This document shows, piece after piece, positions 21,905-32,716 of a DNA stretch of 64,000 bases (the stretch's first letter is position 1; each line of letters starts with the position of its first letter). Under the pieces are notes generated by a model, which did not search any database, was not told where the DNA came from, and saw nothing but the letters and a program-made list of their open reading frames with translations. This stretch comes from Bremia lactucae (taxonomy: Eukaryota > Oomycota > Peronosporomycetes > Peronosporales > Peronosporaceae): positions 2,674,251 to 2,738,250 of the forward strand of contig NC_090624.1 of NCBI RefSeq assembly GCF_004359215.1, written 5' to 3'. The translations under genes were made by a program, and so were the position numbers.

Positions 21905-22479
21905 CAGCCGTGTTCAATACGGCTAAATTGTGACATCGAATGGATACGTTCACGTGCCGTCAGTGGAAATCTAAGATCAGGCTCATCTGCGCCAAATCCA
22001 TTGTGTATGACGGTCTGAACGACAGGTGTTGTGGTTCTGCCCAACTGAGAAGCAGCTGCTCATGCAAGGGCAGAGCTCTAATGAATAGTCGCTGTGCTAG
22101 CTAACGCAGACGACGAGAAAGTTGCTTAGGTTGACGTTAGGCAAGTTGGCTTCGAAACGTTCGGCGTCTCCATGTTAGGAGCAGTGGGTGTAGTTTGGAT
22201 AGGCAATAAAGCGCCATCACCCTTCCCCTATTAGCTCGCTGTGCTCATCACCACTATGAGATGACGGCAGCGCAGTCGACTCATTGTAGTAAACAATGAG
22301 CGACGGAGTACACACTCACTGCGCAAGTGAGATGGATCGTTCAACTTAGTTAACAGTGCGACAGCAGCATCTGTCGGTGTTGCAATTGTGGCACCAGGCG
22401 CCGGCGGCTTTTTATCGCTGCGCGTGCGTTTAGTGCGTGGTTGTATGGGTGTCACTGCAGACGACCTTTTAGGTGGCAT
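21905..22479 (-). pseudogene. gag: Gag-like N-terminal ORF next to LTR, minus strand, unit A
   Basis: From the ATG at 22,479 the minus strand encodes a basic, Pro/Thr-rich start (MPPKRSSAVTPIQPRTKRTR), then an Ala-rich stretch and LLTKLNDPSHLRSECVLRRS before stopping near 22,231. Further protein-like segments follow in other frames (VVQTVI, ARERIHSMSQFSRIEHG). Its position about 130 bp inside an LTR on the same strand suggests the start of a Gag. Units B and C carry a short insertion after MPPK that shifts the frame. Confidence 0.5.
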
Positions 22480-22609
22480 GTCAAGCGCCGCATAATGTCA
22501 CCTGGGTAGATGCACACACTGGTCGCTAAATAAGTGGTTGAATGGTCTTAAGCGGCGCGACATAAGCGGCTCACCGTCCCACTTTTTACCTGTTGGCGAT
22601 CTTACAAAA

Positions 22610-22898
22610 TGTAAAATTCTTTCTTTCAGCGGAGTAATAACAGGCTGTATATGGCGCCTACATGCGCACCGCACAATCGTGTCTTATGATATTTGACGGC
22701 GTTGATTCAAACTCAAACCAACCAATCAATACAGCTAATGTCAATATTATCAATTTCAGTAATACTGGAACTAACAAGTCAAAATTAATAAAGAAGATAA
22801 TTTTGTACTTCTTTATTATTTTTCCTCTCATACAACATAATATTTAATTATTACTCTTCCAAGGAAATAATATTTATGTAACGAGAAACTCCGTTACA
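22610..22898 (-). repeat. LTR, family L1, minus orientation, unit A
   Basis: On the minus strand it starts TGTAACGGAGTTTCTCG and ends GAATTTTACA, with AATAAAG inside. It matches 49,295-49,582 and 57,633-57,920 closely, and the plus-strand LTR at 4,670-4,945 more distantly. The gag-like ORF starts just downstream. Confidence 0.65.
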
Positions 22899-23056
22899 CC
22901 ACCCCTACCTTGACCAACAGTCACAATTGTCAATGCTGGGTAATGACATAGAAATACTATTATGTCTTTCCCTGAAAATTATTTTTGCATCATTGTTTTT
23001 TAATCGATACTCCAATTTAGGGCATTATTAATTTGCTCATATCAATTCGTTTGCAC

Positions 23057-23215
23057 ATGGTATCAACACCCGTGCGCGTTGCCTGTGAGGCAGCAAAGCT
23101 GGCAGCAGCACGGCTTAATGCAGCTGTTAGCGATGCAAATGTTTCAGTAGATGCTGATGCGTCTACTGCGGAAAAAAGTCACCTCCAACTCCAAATAGAG
23201 GTGACTGGTATGTAA
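23057..23215 (+). CDS. Small Ala/Val-rich ORF, uncertain
   Basis: A 52-codon frame from an ATG: MVSTPVRVACEAAKLAAARL, followed by a valine/aspartate-rich tract and a stop after QIEVTGM. It is open again in unit C (58,077-58,235) but frameshifted in unit B by two extra bases near 49,868. It could be a gag start or chance. No family is recognised. Confidence 0.25.
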   Translation: MVSTPVRVACEAAKLAAARLNAAVSDANVSVDADASTAEKSHLQLQIEVTGM

Positions 23216-23279
23216 AAAAGCACAGGCACCTGCGTACGAAGAGGTACGAGTGACGGCTGACGACACTATTTTCTAGGAT

Positions 23280-23595
23280 AGAGTAGAAAAGCTGGCATAA
23301 TTTTATATACCTGAGTGGGCAAGAGGCTTACGGGGCGTGAAAAGACGTTAGGCACGCAAGTAAGCAAGATTGGTAAACACAAGATCATGATTCTTTTACA
23401 ATAGTACAAACACTTCAACATGGTACAAGTTGTTGCTATACTTATGCAAGGAATTAGCAAATCCTTAGAATTGGGCAAATTCTTCACGTTTTATGGGAGT
23501 GACCATTCATTAACAGCAATTACCTTGTCTGGTACTGCTCGTACACCATGTGTACCAACGATGCAGCCCAGCACAGGTATCTAAGGAACCCCCAT
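23280..23595 (-). pseudogene. pol: RT thumb fragment, minus strand, unit A (palm deleted)
   Basis: The minus strand encodes VLGCIVGTHGVRAVPDKVIA and then NEWSLP, the thumb of Gypsy RT. In units B and C the preceding palm is present (51.06-50.2 kb; 59.35-58.5 kb). Unit A jumps from here straight into Gag at about 23,597, a private deletion of about 1.3 kb. Confidence 0.65.
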
Positions 23596-23599
23596 AGGG

Positions 23600-24600
23600 C
23601 ATCCCGCTTCTACTGCGTTCTTGCATTTCCCAAACCCTCTGTGCAGAGCTCACGCGTCTTGCACACTGGTTCTTGCCATCACCTTTCGAGTAGGAAGTCC
23701 TCTTGCTGGGTAGCTTTAGCACCAGCAAATCCTCTGGCATAGCAGCGAGCCATCACTTGGCCGCGATTGCCGCACTTATAGCAGACTACGTCTGCATTGT
23801 CCAACTACATAGGAGTGGCATTCAACCTATCGGCCGACAGCTTGTACCAAGTTGTCGCCGAGGCACTGTTATAGAATTTCTCCTCAGCTAAGGCAAGTTT
23901 AATTGCCTCTTCCATCGTCGATGGCACCTCTGTAAATAGGGCGGGTCGGGATGGGCCGTGCCGCAGTCCGTTCATGAATGTGGACACCTTCATGTGTTCC
24001 AATATCGTACCCACACTAATGCACGCCGACAGCAAGCGCACCATTTTGCACATCTTCTTGCAGGGATCGCTTCGTCTGTCGCTCTCCAAAATGCGCGTCT
24101 GAAGCATCACTCTGTTGTTCAGCGGCTGATACATGGCACGAATCTTTGTCTAAAAGATCGCCTATGTGTGGAACAACTTACCGTTCGTCATAAGTGCCGA
24201 GTAAGCCACTTCGAGGCCTTATTGAGCAAATAAAACATGGCGTATGACACCATCCGGGTGTCGTCCTCGACACCTGAGTGGGCCTCGGCTGATGTGGCCA
24301 GATGGAAAGCATTGCATCCGTCCTATTGAGAGCCTCGCTCTGAGCCTGCTCACGCCCAAGCCTATCCTGAGTCTTAGTGTCGGACTCCATCGCGGATTGG
24401 CTATGTGCCTCGGACGCGGACCTTCGCTGTCCGAGCACAAATATCAAACTGCTCCAACTAATTTACATATTGCTCAAAAGGAATGCTTATGAGTCTGGCC
24501 TGGGCTTGCTTGTCAAGCCCCAGCACCAAGTGCTCTGCCACCCCCCATTTATGTCCGGAGAGGTGTGAGAAATGATATTAAGGCTCATTTTCTTGCCACG
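23600..24600 (-). pseudogene. gag: Gypsy Gag with variant zinc knuckle, minus strand, unit A
   Basis: The main open stretch (24,134-23,805) carries FMNGLRHGPSRPALFTEVPS and EEAIKLALAEEKFYNSASAT. A frameshift leads to ELDNADVVCYKCGNRG, then QVMARC. This is a CX2CX4(H)X4C zinc knuckle in which the His is Gln. Upstream pieces to about 24,560 are frameshifted. The L2 LTR at 24,642-24,902 lies directly upstream on the same strand. Confidence 0.65.
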
Positions 24601-24641
24601 CTCAGAGAAACGGATCGTTGGAAAGAATACTAAAGCTACTA

Positions 24642-24902
24642 TGAAACGGAGGTAAACGTCCTTACAGCTTTCACGAAACGCTTGAGAAAGCTTTCAGCCT
24701 AAGTGATTGGTATCAAGTAAAATTAGAAATTAATTAAATCATAACGAATTGTTTTAATCGTACTAAGTAAGACCGTGTTCCCGTTTTTTCGGGAACCACT
24801 TGTTCTCAGGTAGTGCTGTGCCCGCTATTCGGGCACAACACCTGTCTGCCAATAGAATTGCTTATTTTAATTTGTAATAATCCTGTAAAGTGGCACATTA
24901 CA
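24642..24902 (-). repeat. LTR, family L2, unit A left copy
   Basis: It pairs with 31,779-32,102 in the same orientation (shared GGTATCAAGTAAAA, CCGTGTTCCCG and TTCGGGAACCACT). The ends read TGAAACGG on the left and CATTACA on the right, decayed from TGTAAC/GTTACA. Copies lie at 52,458-52,716 and 60,736-60,993. It serves as the 3' LTR of the chromovirus to the right and sits as a 5' LTR for the gag to the left. Confidence 0.7.
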
Positions 24903-25069
24903 TCACGCCCTTCTAAAAAAGACCTCATTAACCGTAAGTGCTTAAGTGTCATAACTCTATAGTTACGACCGAAGCCACGATGACATAGCACGACCGACAG
25001 TACAACATCACCCCAGAGAACCATAAGCGGGAGAGCAATCATCCACGTGATTAGCCAACTACTTATCAT

Positions 25070-25339
25070 TTGGAACCTGTTGGACTTGTCCGGAGCTCAC
25101 ACTCTGGACTCGCTTACAACGATGCAGGACTACTTTTGGCGTTTTCCGGGGCTTTCCGCGGAAAGAGTCTTAAGATCAATGCAAATGATACTTTCCAAAG
25201 TTTTTTTTGCGCATTTATCCGGCGTTTGAATCGAATGCTCGAGGATGCTTCTACAATGACTTGCAAATCGAGAGGACGAACTATCGCGCTGATCACTCAA
25301 TTGATGCTGTACGCGAAAAAGTATGCGAGAACGCTTTAA
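25070..25339 (+). pseudogene. Plus-strand ORF inside the minus-strand chromovirus, unit A (frameshifted)
   Basis: This encodes AYNDAGLLLAFSGAFRGKSL, then NANDTFQSF and IRRLNRMLED. A loss of about eight bases then shifts the frame compared with units B and C. The ORF lies between the chromodomain and the LTR on the opposite strand. See the 114-codon copies at 52,884 and 61,162 for a fuller description. Confidence 0.4.
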
Positions 25340-25749
25340 ATGAGGACTGAATCTGCTGTGTCCATGTCAACGAGGGATGTTACTCTTGCGACGTCCACCT
25401 TGCGATAAATGGCACATACACCTCGCTGCGTTTTATGCCTGGATCGGGAAGCACGAGCACAGTCTTTATAAACGGTGGACTGCAGTTTTTTGTGGTGCGC
25501 CTCGCTGGCGTCACCACTCTCGATAGCGGAATAAATATCCGCTGAATGCTCAACGCAGGGCGGCGACACAACTGCCTGCCCATCCTGCTCTGCGCTACTC
25601 GTCGAGGTCCCGTTCTCGTAGTCGTGGTGATACACATTCATCACGACGTTCTCGGTCTCGCAAAGAAAATTATCATCAACGCCGTGAATCACGACACAGT
25701 TCCTGTTCTCGATGTCTTGAGTCGCCATACTGTCTTCTGAAATACGAGA

Positions 25750-25990
25750 ACATTCGCGTCTGCTGTCGCATTGGGGTGGTCCAACTTCATTAACTCATAT
25801 GCCCGAACAGCGTCCGGAACGTCGCGAAGAAGCGACGAATGCGGCTCCCACTTATTCTGCTCGGGTAGAAACCCAAGCCAGTATGTATGATACTTGCGCG
25901 CGGGGGAACCGCGCACGTCTCGTGAGCCGACGTAGCTGCTTCGGGGAGAGGGTCCTCGTGACCTACAATACTATCCACGATGCAGCGAAC
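25750..25990 (-). pseudogene. pol: Chromodomain of the chromovirus, unit A
   Basis: On the minus strand two frames complement each other. RGIVDSIVGHEDPLPEA (about 25,990-25,940) is the first strand of the fold. ARKYHTYWLGFLPEQNKWEP and HSSLLRDVPDAVRAYE (25,916-25,790) are the rest, including the WEP motif. A frameshift lies between them. Confidence 0.7.
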
Positions 25991-26321
25991 CTGACAACAA
26001 GCGGTGGTGGTCCCTCGCGATGGTAACGCTGGCGTCTTCGGTTGCCCAGGTGGGTGCTGACGAGGCTGAACAAGAAGAACAAGGCTGCCGACGCTCTGCT
26101 AGAAGCTGAGACTGCTCACGAGCGTACTGCAGTAAGAACCGCTAGTGAGATCCGGCAGTCAAACCGTGAGTTGATCGAACGCGGGAACCTGAAACGCTAG
26201 TTCTCGGTCATGCACAGACAGGAACGCAGCCGCTTCTAATTTCATTCACGCGTCAGGGAAGGTAGAAAGGGACGTCAATCTACGAGCCTTTGACTCCGAT
26301 ATCGGAATTAACCCGTGAAGC

Positions 26322-27700
26322 TTAGCCGGGCGATAATTTCTTTAGCCGCCCGACGTATATTGTCGAGTGAAGTCGCAACGATGAAGGGATATCTAGCGTG
26401 TAGACGTCGCCGATTGCCTCAAAAACCGTGATGGTCCGATAAAGCGTGGCGCGAGTTTTCTCGCGCCTAGGTTGGTAATTGTTGAATCCCTTAGGCCTTC
26501 TGTAGACAATAATACACAATCACGTTCTAGAACTTACTCATGTTTTTCTACCATGTTTATCTGCATTCCCTTTCTGTTTATCCACTGCAGACTGAAGTGC
26601 ATCACGTACAAACCGATCGATGGCTTGACGTTGAGGATTTACTCCGACACAGCGATTTAATCAAGTGGTCGCGCCGACTTTATTGGCGCGTAGTTGGCAG
26701 TAGGTAATCGCGTATTCGAAGACGGGTAACAAGTGTCTTCGCAGTTCATCGAGATAACGGGGATGTTACGCCACGTGGAGTCAAAACAGCAGACTTCGTC
26801 TTGGATCGGGTGGCTACATTTGCGCTCAAACTACCATGGGCTGCACTCGATCGCTGTTTATCACTTTCACCCCCACCCAGAGTAGAACCACGAGGCGCCA
26901 AGTAAGGGTAGGAACTCGAGGGTGTCGAGCTGAATTCACACAAAATGGCGTCGACCCTGTTGACGCGTGTACATCATTGTTGAATGTGAACTTAGCAATT
27001 GGTAAAAATGCACTTCAGCTCGTAAAGTTAAGATGCATTACTCCAAAAAATTTCTCGAAGGACTCTACTCACGCGCTTGACTTGCCCATTCGTTTTCGCA
27101 TGGGCCGCGTTTAACATCTGCAGCTTCGTCCCGAGAAGCTCGAGCAGTGACATCCAAAATGCGAATTTGAATCTGGGACACGGTCCGAAACAATTTTACC
27201 CGGTAAACCGTGATGGCTAAACACAGCGTCAATGATGTACATTGCGGTCGCTGCCGCGGTATTCATAGCGTGAAAAGGAATTAGGTGTGTCATTTTGCTA
27301 AATCTGTTGACAAAAACCAGAACACCCGTTCGATCTTGACTATCAGGTGCGAGTCTGAAGATAGATTTCAGTAAAACTAAACGCTAAGATTCAAGAGCTA
27401 TCGGCGACGGTTGCAGGGGAGCCTGCGACGATGGAGATGGCTTTACCCGTTGGCAGATTGCGCATGTACGAATTTTGTTGCGTCCCTACATATACATGTG
27501 GGGCCAGATGAAGTCGCGAGACACTGCCGCGAAAGTCTTATCGCGGCCTTATTGGCCATCAAATGGGGCATCGTGATACTCGTGAAGGATCCGATCACGC
27601 CAATTCGAGTCGTTGGCGATGACCGTACGAGGAACATCGAGGTGGTCGATGATGTACAGAATAGATTACCGTCTATAGTGTATCGCTGAAGTTGACCACG
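26322..27700 (-). pseudogene. pol: Gypsy integrase, minus strand, unit A chromovirus
   Basis: Order on the minus strand: zinc finger (GRDKTFAAVSRDFIWPHMYM, then RTCAICQRVK, near 27,550-27,440), core (FVNRFSKMTHLIPFH, FSHHGLPGKIVSDRVPD, 27,325-27,165), and C-terminal GPY/F-like module (TITVFEAIGDVYTLDIPSSL, then STIYVGRLKKL, 26,440-26,330). The second catalytic Asp (SDR) is present. The region of the first Asp is degraded, and the TDGQxER motif survives only as a trace in the related unit C copy. Confidence 0.75.
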
Positions 27701-28130
27701 CTTCGTTCGTGACCGAGCTCTTAGTGCAACATCACTGAGAGCCCGTTGCAGCGACTGTTTCGTCGAATAAGCACTGCTCGGGTGTAATCCGACTTAAAAT
27801 CAGCGATACATATCGATCATCCTCGTTATCGTCGTCAGTCACCTGGCGACTCAGCGCGGTCTGAAGTTCGTAGTCGGGACGTCGTGACAAAGCATCCGCA
27901 AGTTTATTACCCGGTTTGCAATGCACGATGAAGTTGTACACGGAAAAGAAGGACAGCCACCGAGCCATCAATTCCGACAAGCGCGGAGTTTTCATCGCTG
28001 TGTGCAGCGATGCATGATCGGGATACAAAGCAATGTACGTGTCCGTTTCCCAAGCAGAAGCATACGGAACTTGATGAATGCGTACCGCATTGCTTACTAC
28101 TCCTTATCATGGACCGGATAGTTCTTTTTT
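27701..28130 (-). pseudogene. pol: Gypsy RNase H C-terminal part, unit A chromovirus
   Basis: An open stretch of 98 codons (28,028-27,732) has YPDHASLHTAMKTP, MARWLSFFSVYNFIVHCKPG and NKLADALSRRPDYELQ, the standard RNase H end of Gypsy Pol. An acidic linker to integrase follows (DDDNEDDRYVSLILSR). Confidence 0.75.
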
Positions 28131-29362
28131 GCTGTTTTCATCTGTCGTGACTGATAACTCACGAATCGTTCACGACCCTCACCATCAAATTGCATGAGGA
28201 CCACCAATTGCGAAGTCACTTGCATCGCATACCACGTGGAATGGCCTGGAGTCGTCAGGAAGGACCAACACTAGCGCTGAAGTCAGGCTCTTCTTCACTG
28301 CATCGAAGGCCGTTTGATGCTCAGAACGCCACAACCACGTGGCGTCTTTTTCAAAAGTGACGACAAAGGCTGTGTAGAACCGGCATGATTATTGATTTAC
28401 TTAGCAAGTAATTGGCAGATCGAGCCACTGATGCAACTCCATACGGTTCTTGAGCGTAGGCCAAGAACAGGTTGACGACACCTTCTTTGGATCACCTATA
28501 ACCCGACTTACTCACATAGTAACCTAGCACCGAAATTTCCGATGAACAAAAGACACTTTTCTTAAGATTCGAATACAATTTGTTGTCTCGCATGACTTGA
28601 AACACCTGTTTCAAGTGTCGAAAGTGAACTTGGATATCGCTGAGGTTGTTATCAGCGCGACAATGGACAAAGATGTAATCTAAGTAACTAGGAGCCAAGT
28701 CCTGGAGGGCTCAACACATAAGACGCCATGCGATTAATTGGCCGGTGCATTCTTCAGCCCTTGTGGCTTCACTAGCCATTCCCATAACATGCCACTCGGG
28801 TACCCACCGCTGTGAGTGGTATGTCGCTCTGTCGCATCAGGATCTGGTAGAAGCCATCAGTTATATGGATGGCTTTGAAGACGACGCTACGTGACATGGA
28901 GTTTAACACCACAACCTTCCTGAGAATAGGCGTCTGCGCAAGAGTATTGGCATCAGTTAGCCGATTTAAGGCATGCACTATACACCAGCCTCTCGTAGCT
29001 ATTTTATGCAGAAGGTTGGACTGGAATGTGGCGAAGTTCTTTCGTGCACATGACCCGCCTTGCGTCGGCCTTCTAACAGTTCTTCAATAGCCTCAACTTG
29101 AGGCTATTGACGAACTATTCGAGGCAACGGCCACTGCCGTGGTTACGCAATACTTCTAACCTGCCACGAGATCAATCTCGTGCGAACACCACGATCAGCA
29201 GGAAGTTCGGCAAAAATCGTGTCCGAAATAACATCTGCATACTCACGAGCAATGTCGTAGACAGAGTAACCATACTCTCGCAGCGCCTCCCATGACTTTG
29301 ACGCAATCGTTCTTCACGCGCTGATTTTGGTTCAGCGCTTCGAGGTCGCGTCATTTGCTCTT
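28131..29362 (-). pseudogene. pol: Gypsy RT, unit A chromovirus (cut by gap)
   Basis: Pieces include NRLTDANTLAQTPILRK, TDGFYQILMRQSDIPLTAVG (28,978-28,772) and SYLDYIFVHC at about 28,685, where the catalytic FDD/YxDD has become LDY. The fingers-palm continuation reads LKQVFQVMRDNKLYSNLKKS, and the thumb start is VLGYYVSKSG. The upstream part near 29,170-29,350 leads into a run of N, so the RT N-terminus is partly unsequenced. Confidence 0.7.
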
Positions 29363-30108
29363 NNNNNNNNNNNNNNNNNNNNNNNNNNNNNNNNNNNNNN
29401 NNNNNNNNNNNNNNNNNNNNNNNNNNNNNNNNNNNNNNNNNNNNNNNNNNNNNNNNNNNNNNNNNNNNNNNNNNNNNNNNNNNNNNNNNNNNNNNNNNNN
29501 NNNNNNNNNNNNNNNNNNNNNNNNNNNNNNNNNNNNNNNNNNNNNNNNNNNNNNNNNNNNNNNNNNNNNNNNNNNNNNNNNNNNNNNNNNNNNNNNNNNN
29601 NNNNNNNNNNNNNNNNNNNNNNNNNNNNNNNNNNNNNNNNNNNNNNNNNNNNNNNNNNNNNNNNNNNNNNNNNNNNNNNNNNNNNNNNNNNNNNNNNNNN
29701 NNNNNNNNNNNNNNNNNNNNNNNNNNNNNNNNNNNNNNNNNNNNNNNNNNNNNNNNNNNNNNNNNNNNNNNNNNNNNNNNNNNNNNNNNNNNNNNNNNNN
29801 NNNNNNNNNNNNNNNNNNNNNNNNNNNNNNNNNNNNNNNNNNNNNNNNNNNNNNNNNNNNNNNNNNNNNNNNNNNNNNNNNNNNNNNNNNNNNNNNNNNN
29901 NNNNNNNNNNNNNNNNNNNNNNNNNNNNNNNNNNNNNNNNNNNNNNNNNNNNNNNNNNNNNNNNNNNNNNNNNNNNNNNNNNNNNNNNNNNNNNNNNNNN
30001 NNNNNNNNNNNNNNNNNNNNNNNNNNNNNNNNNNNNNNNNNNNNNNNNNNNNNNNNNNNNNNNNNNNNNNNNNNNNNNNNNNNNNNNNNNNNNNNNNNNN
30101 NNNNNNNN
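29363..30108. other. Assembly gap (746 N)
   Basis: Unsequenced. By flanking content it should hold the PR-RT linker and the start of RT of the chromovirus. Confidence 0.95.
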
Positions 30109-30700
30109 TTTAACCGCGTTGTTGATGCTCGGAAACCCTTGCTCGACATCATTTTCCTGCTCATCGGCATCGTTGTTCTCGCAGCGAAGCGAGAAGTCTG
30201 TCCAGAAGAACAGAACAAGCAATACAGAGAGAGCCATCGTTCGCTCTATGCATCGTAGGTGTCGTGGATTCACGATCTATGACTGCACGTTGAGACAGTC
30301 ATTTTGGGGTAATGAGATGGGTAAACATTTCACTGACGTCGAACTTGCGTCGACGTCTCTCTGATCTGCCGAATTAGTCGATCTAGGGCTAAAAACGTGC
30401 CAACCATGGCATGCCCAGGATGCAATCGATTGCACACTTCATCGCGATAACCAATATATATCAACACTGCGATAACCATCAAATGTATACGGCAATGACA
30501 CTTCGCAACGCGGTACACAATGTGATTTCACGTCTGCCAACTTGACAATGACTTGAAGAGGCTCCTCGCGGATCGTAGCGCTGCGAGGCAGCATCGATAA
30601 ACAGGTCTCACGACAAAAAATATTCGTGAGTCCAGGAGCGCTCGTAGAGGTCGCAGGATACCTGCGGCATGTAAGTTAACAATAAGCAGATGTAAATCAC
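30109..30700 (-). pseudogene. pol: Gypsy protease/linker, unit A chromovirus
   Basis: On the minus strand a nearly open frame runs from about 30,700: MLPRSATIREEPLQVIVKLA, then REVSL-type residues (CEVSLPYTFDGYRSVDIYWL) up to about 30,450. Degenerate linker and a hydrophobic stretch (MALSVLLVLFFWTDFSLRC) follow before the gap. The retropepsin active-site motif is not visible. Confidence 0.55.
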
Positions 30701-30839
30701 CAGTTGCCGGGTGGCATTAAATCGTGCAAACAGCACATTGGGGATGGATGGTCGGGCTGTCACCGGGGGAACCGGAAGATGCAGGGCGCGCAGGGCGCCC
30801 TACTGGTCTCGTCGGTTTTTAACGTAGGGCTAGAGCAGC

Positions 30840-31704
30840 GTCCTTATGATGAGCGTCCCCTATATGATCCGGCATTGGCGCTGGCACCAGCACTCAGCCG
30901 GGCGACGGTGAAAGCTGAACTCTTGGTATAAGCCATGGTGAGCCTAAACTTATCGCGGAGGGCATAAGCAAAGACCTCCTCTAGTATGGCAGGCTCCGCA
31001 CGCTCAAGCGAAAAGCGGGTGTGTCTCTCACGCATACCGCCCATAAAGACGTTCGCCTGTGTATACGTCTCCATTGTGTGTAGCAAGGCTATTTTCTCTT
31101 AGGCCATAGCCGAGTTCATTCAACACGAGCATGACGGGGTCCAAGAGAAAGAAGCCTTACTTCACCAGCAATGGCAAGCCATCGGACGTAGTCGCATCGC
31201 CATTTTATCCTGTCGCATAGACAGAAACTTGAGCGCAACATTTTATCCTGCTGCAGTGGCTCGAAGGCAAGACGAAAGGTCATCTTAGATGACATCCAGG
31301 AGAAGAAATGGGTCCTTGGTCCATTCCTTGGCTTTCCCGGGGAGACGATAGAGGAGGTTTTAGACTTTCGACTGAGGCGTCTCGAGGAGCCTCGATGCGA
31401 TGGCGATGTCGACTTCTCAGAACCAGCGATTCAGCGAAAATCGATCCAAAACTTCTTTTGAGTAGAACGAGGTTTTCATTTTTACAAAATCGTTCCGTGA
31501 CGATCGCGAGGGAGTCAACCCTCGCCGATTACTTTCGGTGAACTCGCGAGCCATACACTCATGTATGGGGAGAAGTTGTGCGTCAGGGGTCGCTGATTTC
31601 ATCAACGATGCAACAAACGCCTTTCTTGATATCGCCACGAGGCGACTGAGGGCACCCCACTCAACCCCGGTGATATTAAGGAAGGTCGCGTGCTCCAGAA
31701 GCAA
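30840..31704 (-). pseudogene. gag: Gypsy Gag, unit A chromovirus
   Basis: Minus strand. The capsid-like start (FSLNRWFxEVDIAIASR, AKEW) lies near 31,440-31,300. An open stretch (31,086-30,844) reads METYTQANVFMGGMRERHTR, FSLERAEPAILEEVFAYALR and a Ser/Ala-rich end. A 95-codon frame further upstream (31,704-31,417) is probably the Gag N-terminus. Several stops are present. Confidence 0.65.
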
Positions 31705-31778
31705 ATCTGGAGCGTCGTATTACGATGATTCGCTCATCCCAAACTCGGGCGCGGGAAGGACTACTAAGTGCTGCCAGT

Positions 31779-32102
31779 TGTAACGGGACTAGAAGGCCCC
31801 ATCACTAGCTTACACGAAAGGCTTGAGGAAGATTTTAGCCTAATTGTCAGGTATCAAGTAAAAATGGAAGCTAATTCATTCTTTATGAATTTTTTAATCG
31901 GACTAAGTACAACCGTGTTCCCGCTTTTTCGGGGAACCACTAACACTCGGGTATTTATCATTGACATGTATCGGGTCTTAAGACCCCAAATAATGAACCA
32001 ATAAATAATTGTTACGCTGAGCCCACAATTCGGACACATCACCTGCCTACAAATGTATTTGTTTCTTTGTTTTGTGTTAATCCTGAAATGTGGCCCATTA
32101 CA
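31779..32102 (-). repeat. LTR, family L2, right copy (5' LTR of the chromovirus)
   Basis: It starts TGTAACGGG and ends CCCATTACA, intact terminal TG...CA. Going into the element on the minus strand, the next bases read ACTGGCAGCACTTAGTAG, where a tRNA primer-binding site is expected. A similar but decayed string sits at the same place next to 24,642. Confidence 0.75.
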
Positions 32103-32716
32103 TACCAAGTGTAGGCGGGCGCTACTGTAGCAGCCACGCTCTATTTAAGCACACACCTCCAAGCACAGGAGGTAGTTTCTGGGTGACTAAGCGACCTCAC
32201 CCAACGGACTTATAACCTTAAAGAAGTGTCGTCACGGAAGCGGTAATCCGGCTTCGCGTGCGCACTTGTTAGCTAGGAAGTATATTAAAGACTGATTTAT
32301 TTTCAATCGAGCGTAATACAGCAAATCAATAGATGCCACCTCTGTAGATGTTTCACTTGAATATGCAAAAAGGTTTTTTAAAGCTGGAGCAAATAATTTA
32401 CCCATTAAAACAAAATTTATTTATAATAATAAAATTAATAAAATAGTTGTTAAGAAAAAAATCACCTCTACATTGCGAGCGTATTCCTTGGAAATCTACG
32501 GATCGTGGATGACGCTAGCCGTCATCCTATGCACATACACAAGGGTGGGTCACTTTGTGCACCACACCCAATTGGCAGGTTTAAGAACGTCACATGAAGT
32601 AATTGATCAATCGTTAGGCACATAAAGCGTACTTAACGAATTTGTATAACACCGGCCAAACAGAATATATATATTATTGAAATGAAAATAATTGGCGCCA
32701 TTTCTGGATCGACATC
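32103..32716. other. Spacer between units A and B
   Basis: No supported gene. It contains a TATTTAA-bearing, LTR-like stretch near 32,140 and a very AT-rich tract at 32,360-32,460. This is the 5' flank of the RPA2 pseudogene. Its unit A counterpart lies outside the window. Confidence 0.5.

Larger units (their letters stand above)
24642..32102 (-). mobile_element. Nearly full-length decayed Gypsy chromovirus, about 7.46 kb
   Basis: Two direct L2 LTRs (261 and 324 bp) flank a minus-strand series in canonical order: Gag (31.7-30.8 kb), protease linker (30.7-30.1), a sequencing gap, RT (29.36-28.1), RNase H (28.1-27.7), integrase (27.7-26.3) and chromodomain (25.99-25.75). Domain order with integrase last and a chromodomain identifies the Ty3/Gypsy chromovirus type. 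All frames carry stops. The LTRs differ in length and at many bases, so the insertion is old. A purine-rich stretch (minus strand TTTTTTAGAAGGGCGTG) precedes the 3' LTR. Confidence 0.75.

Noticed and set aside
29327..30364. Long open frames across the N run on both strands
   Set aside because: They are open only because unknown bases cannot contain stops.
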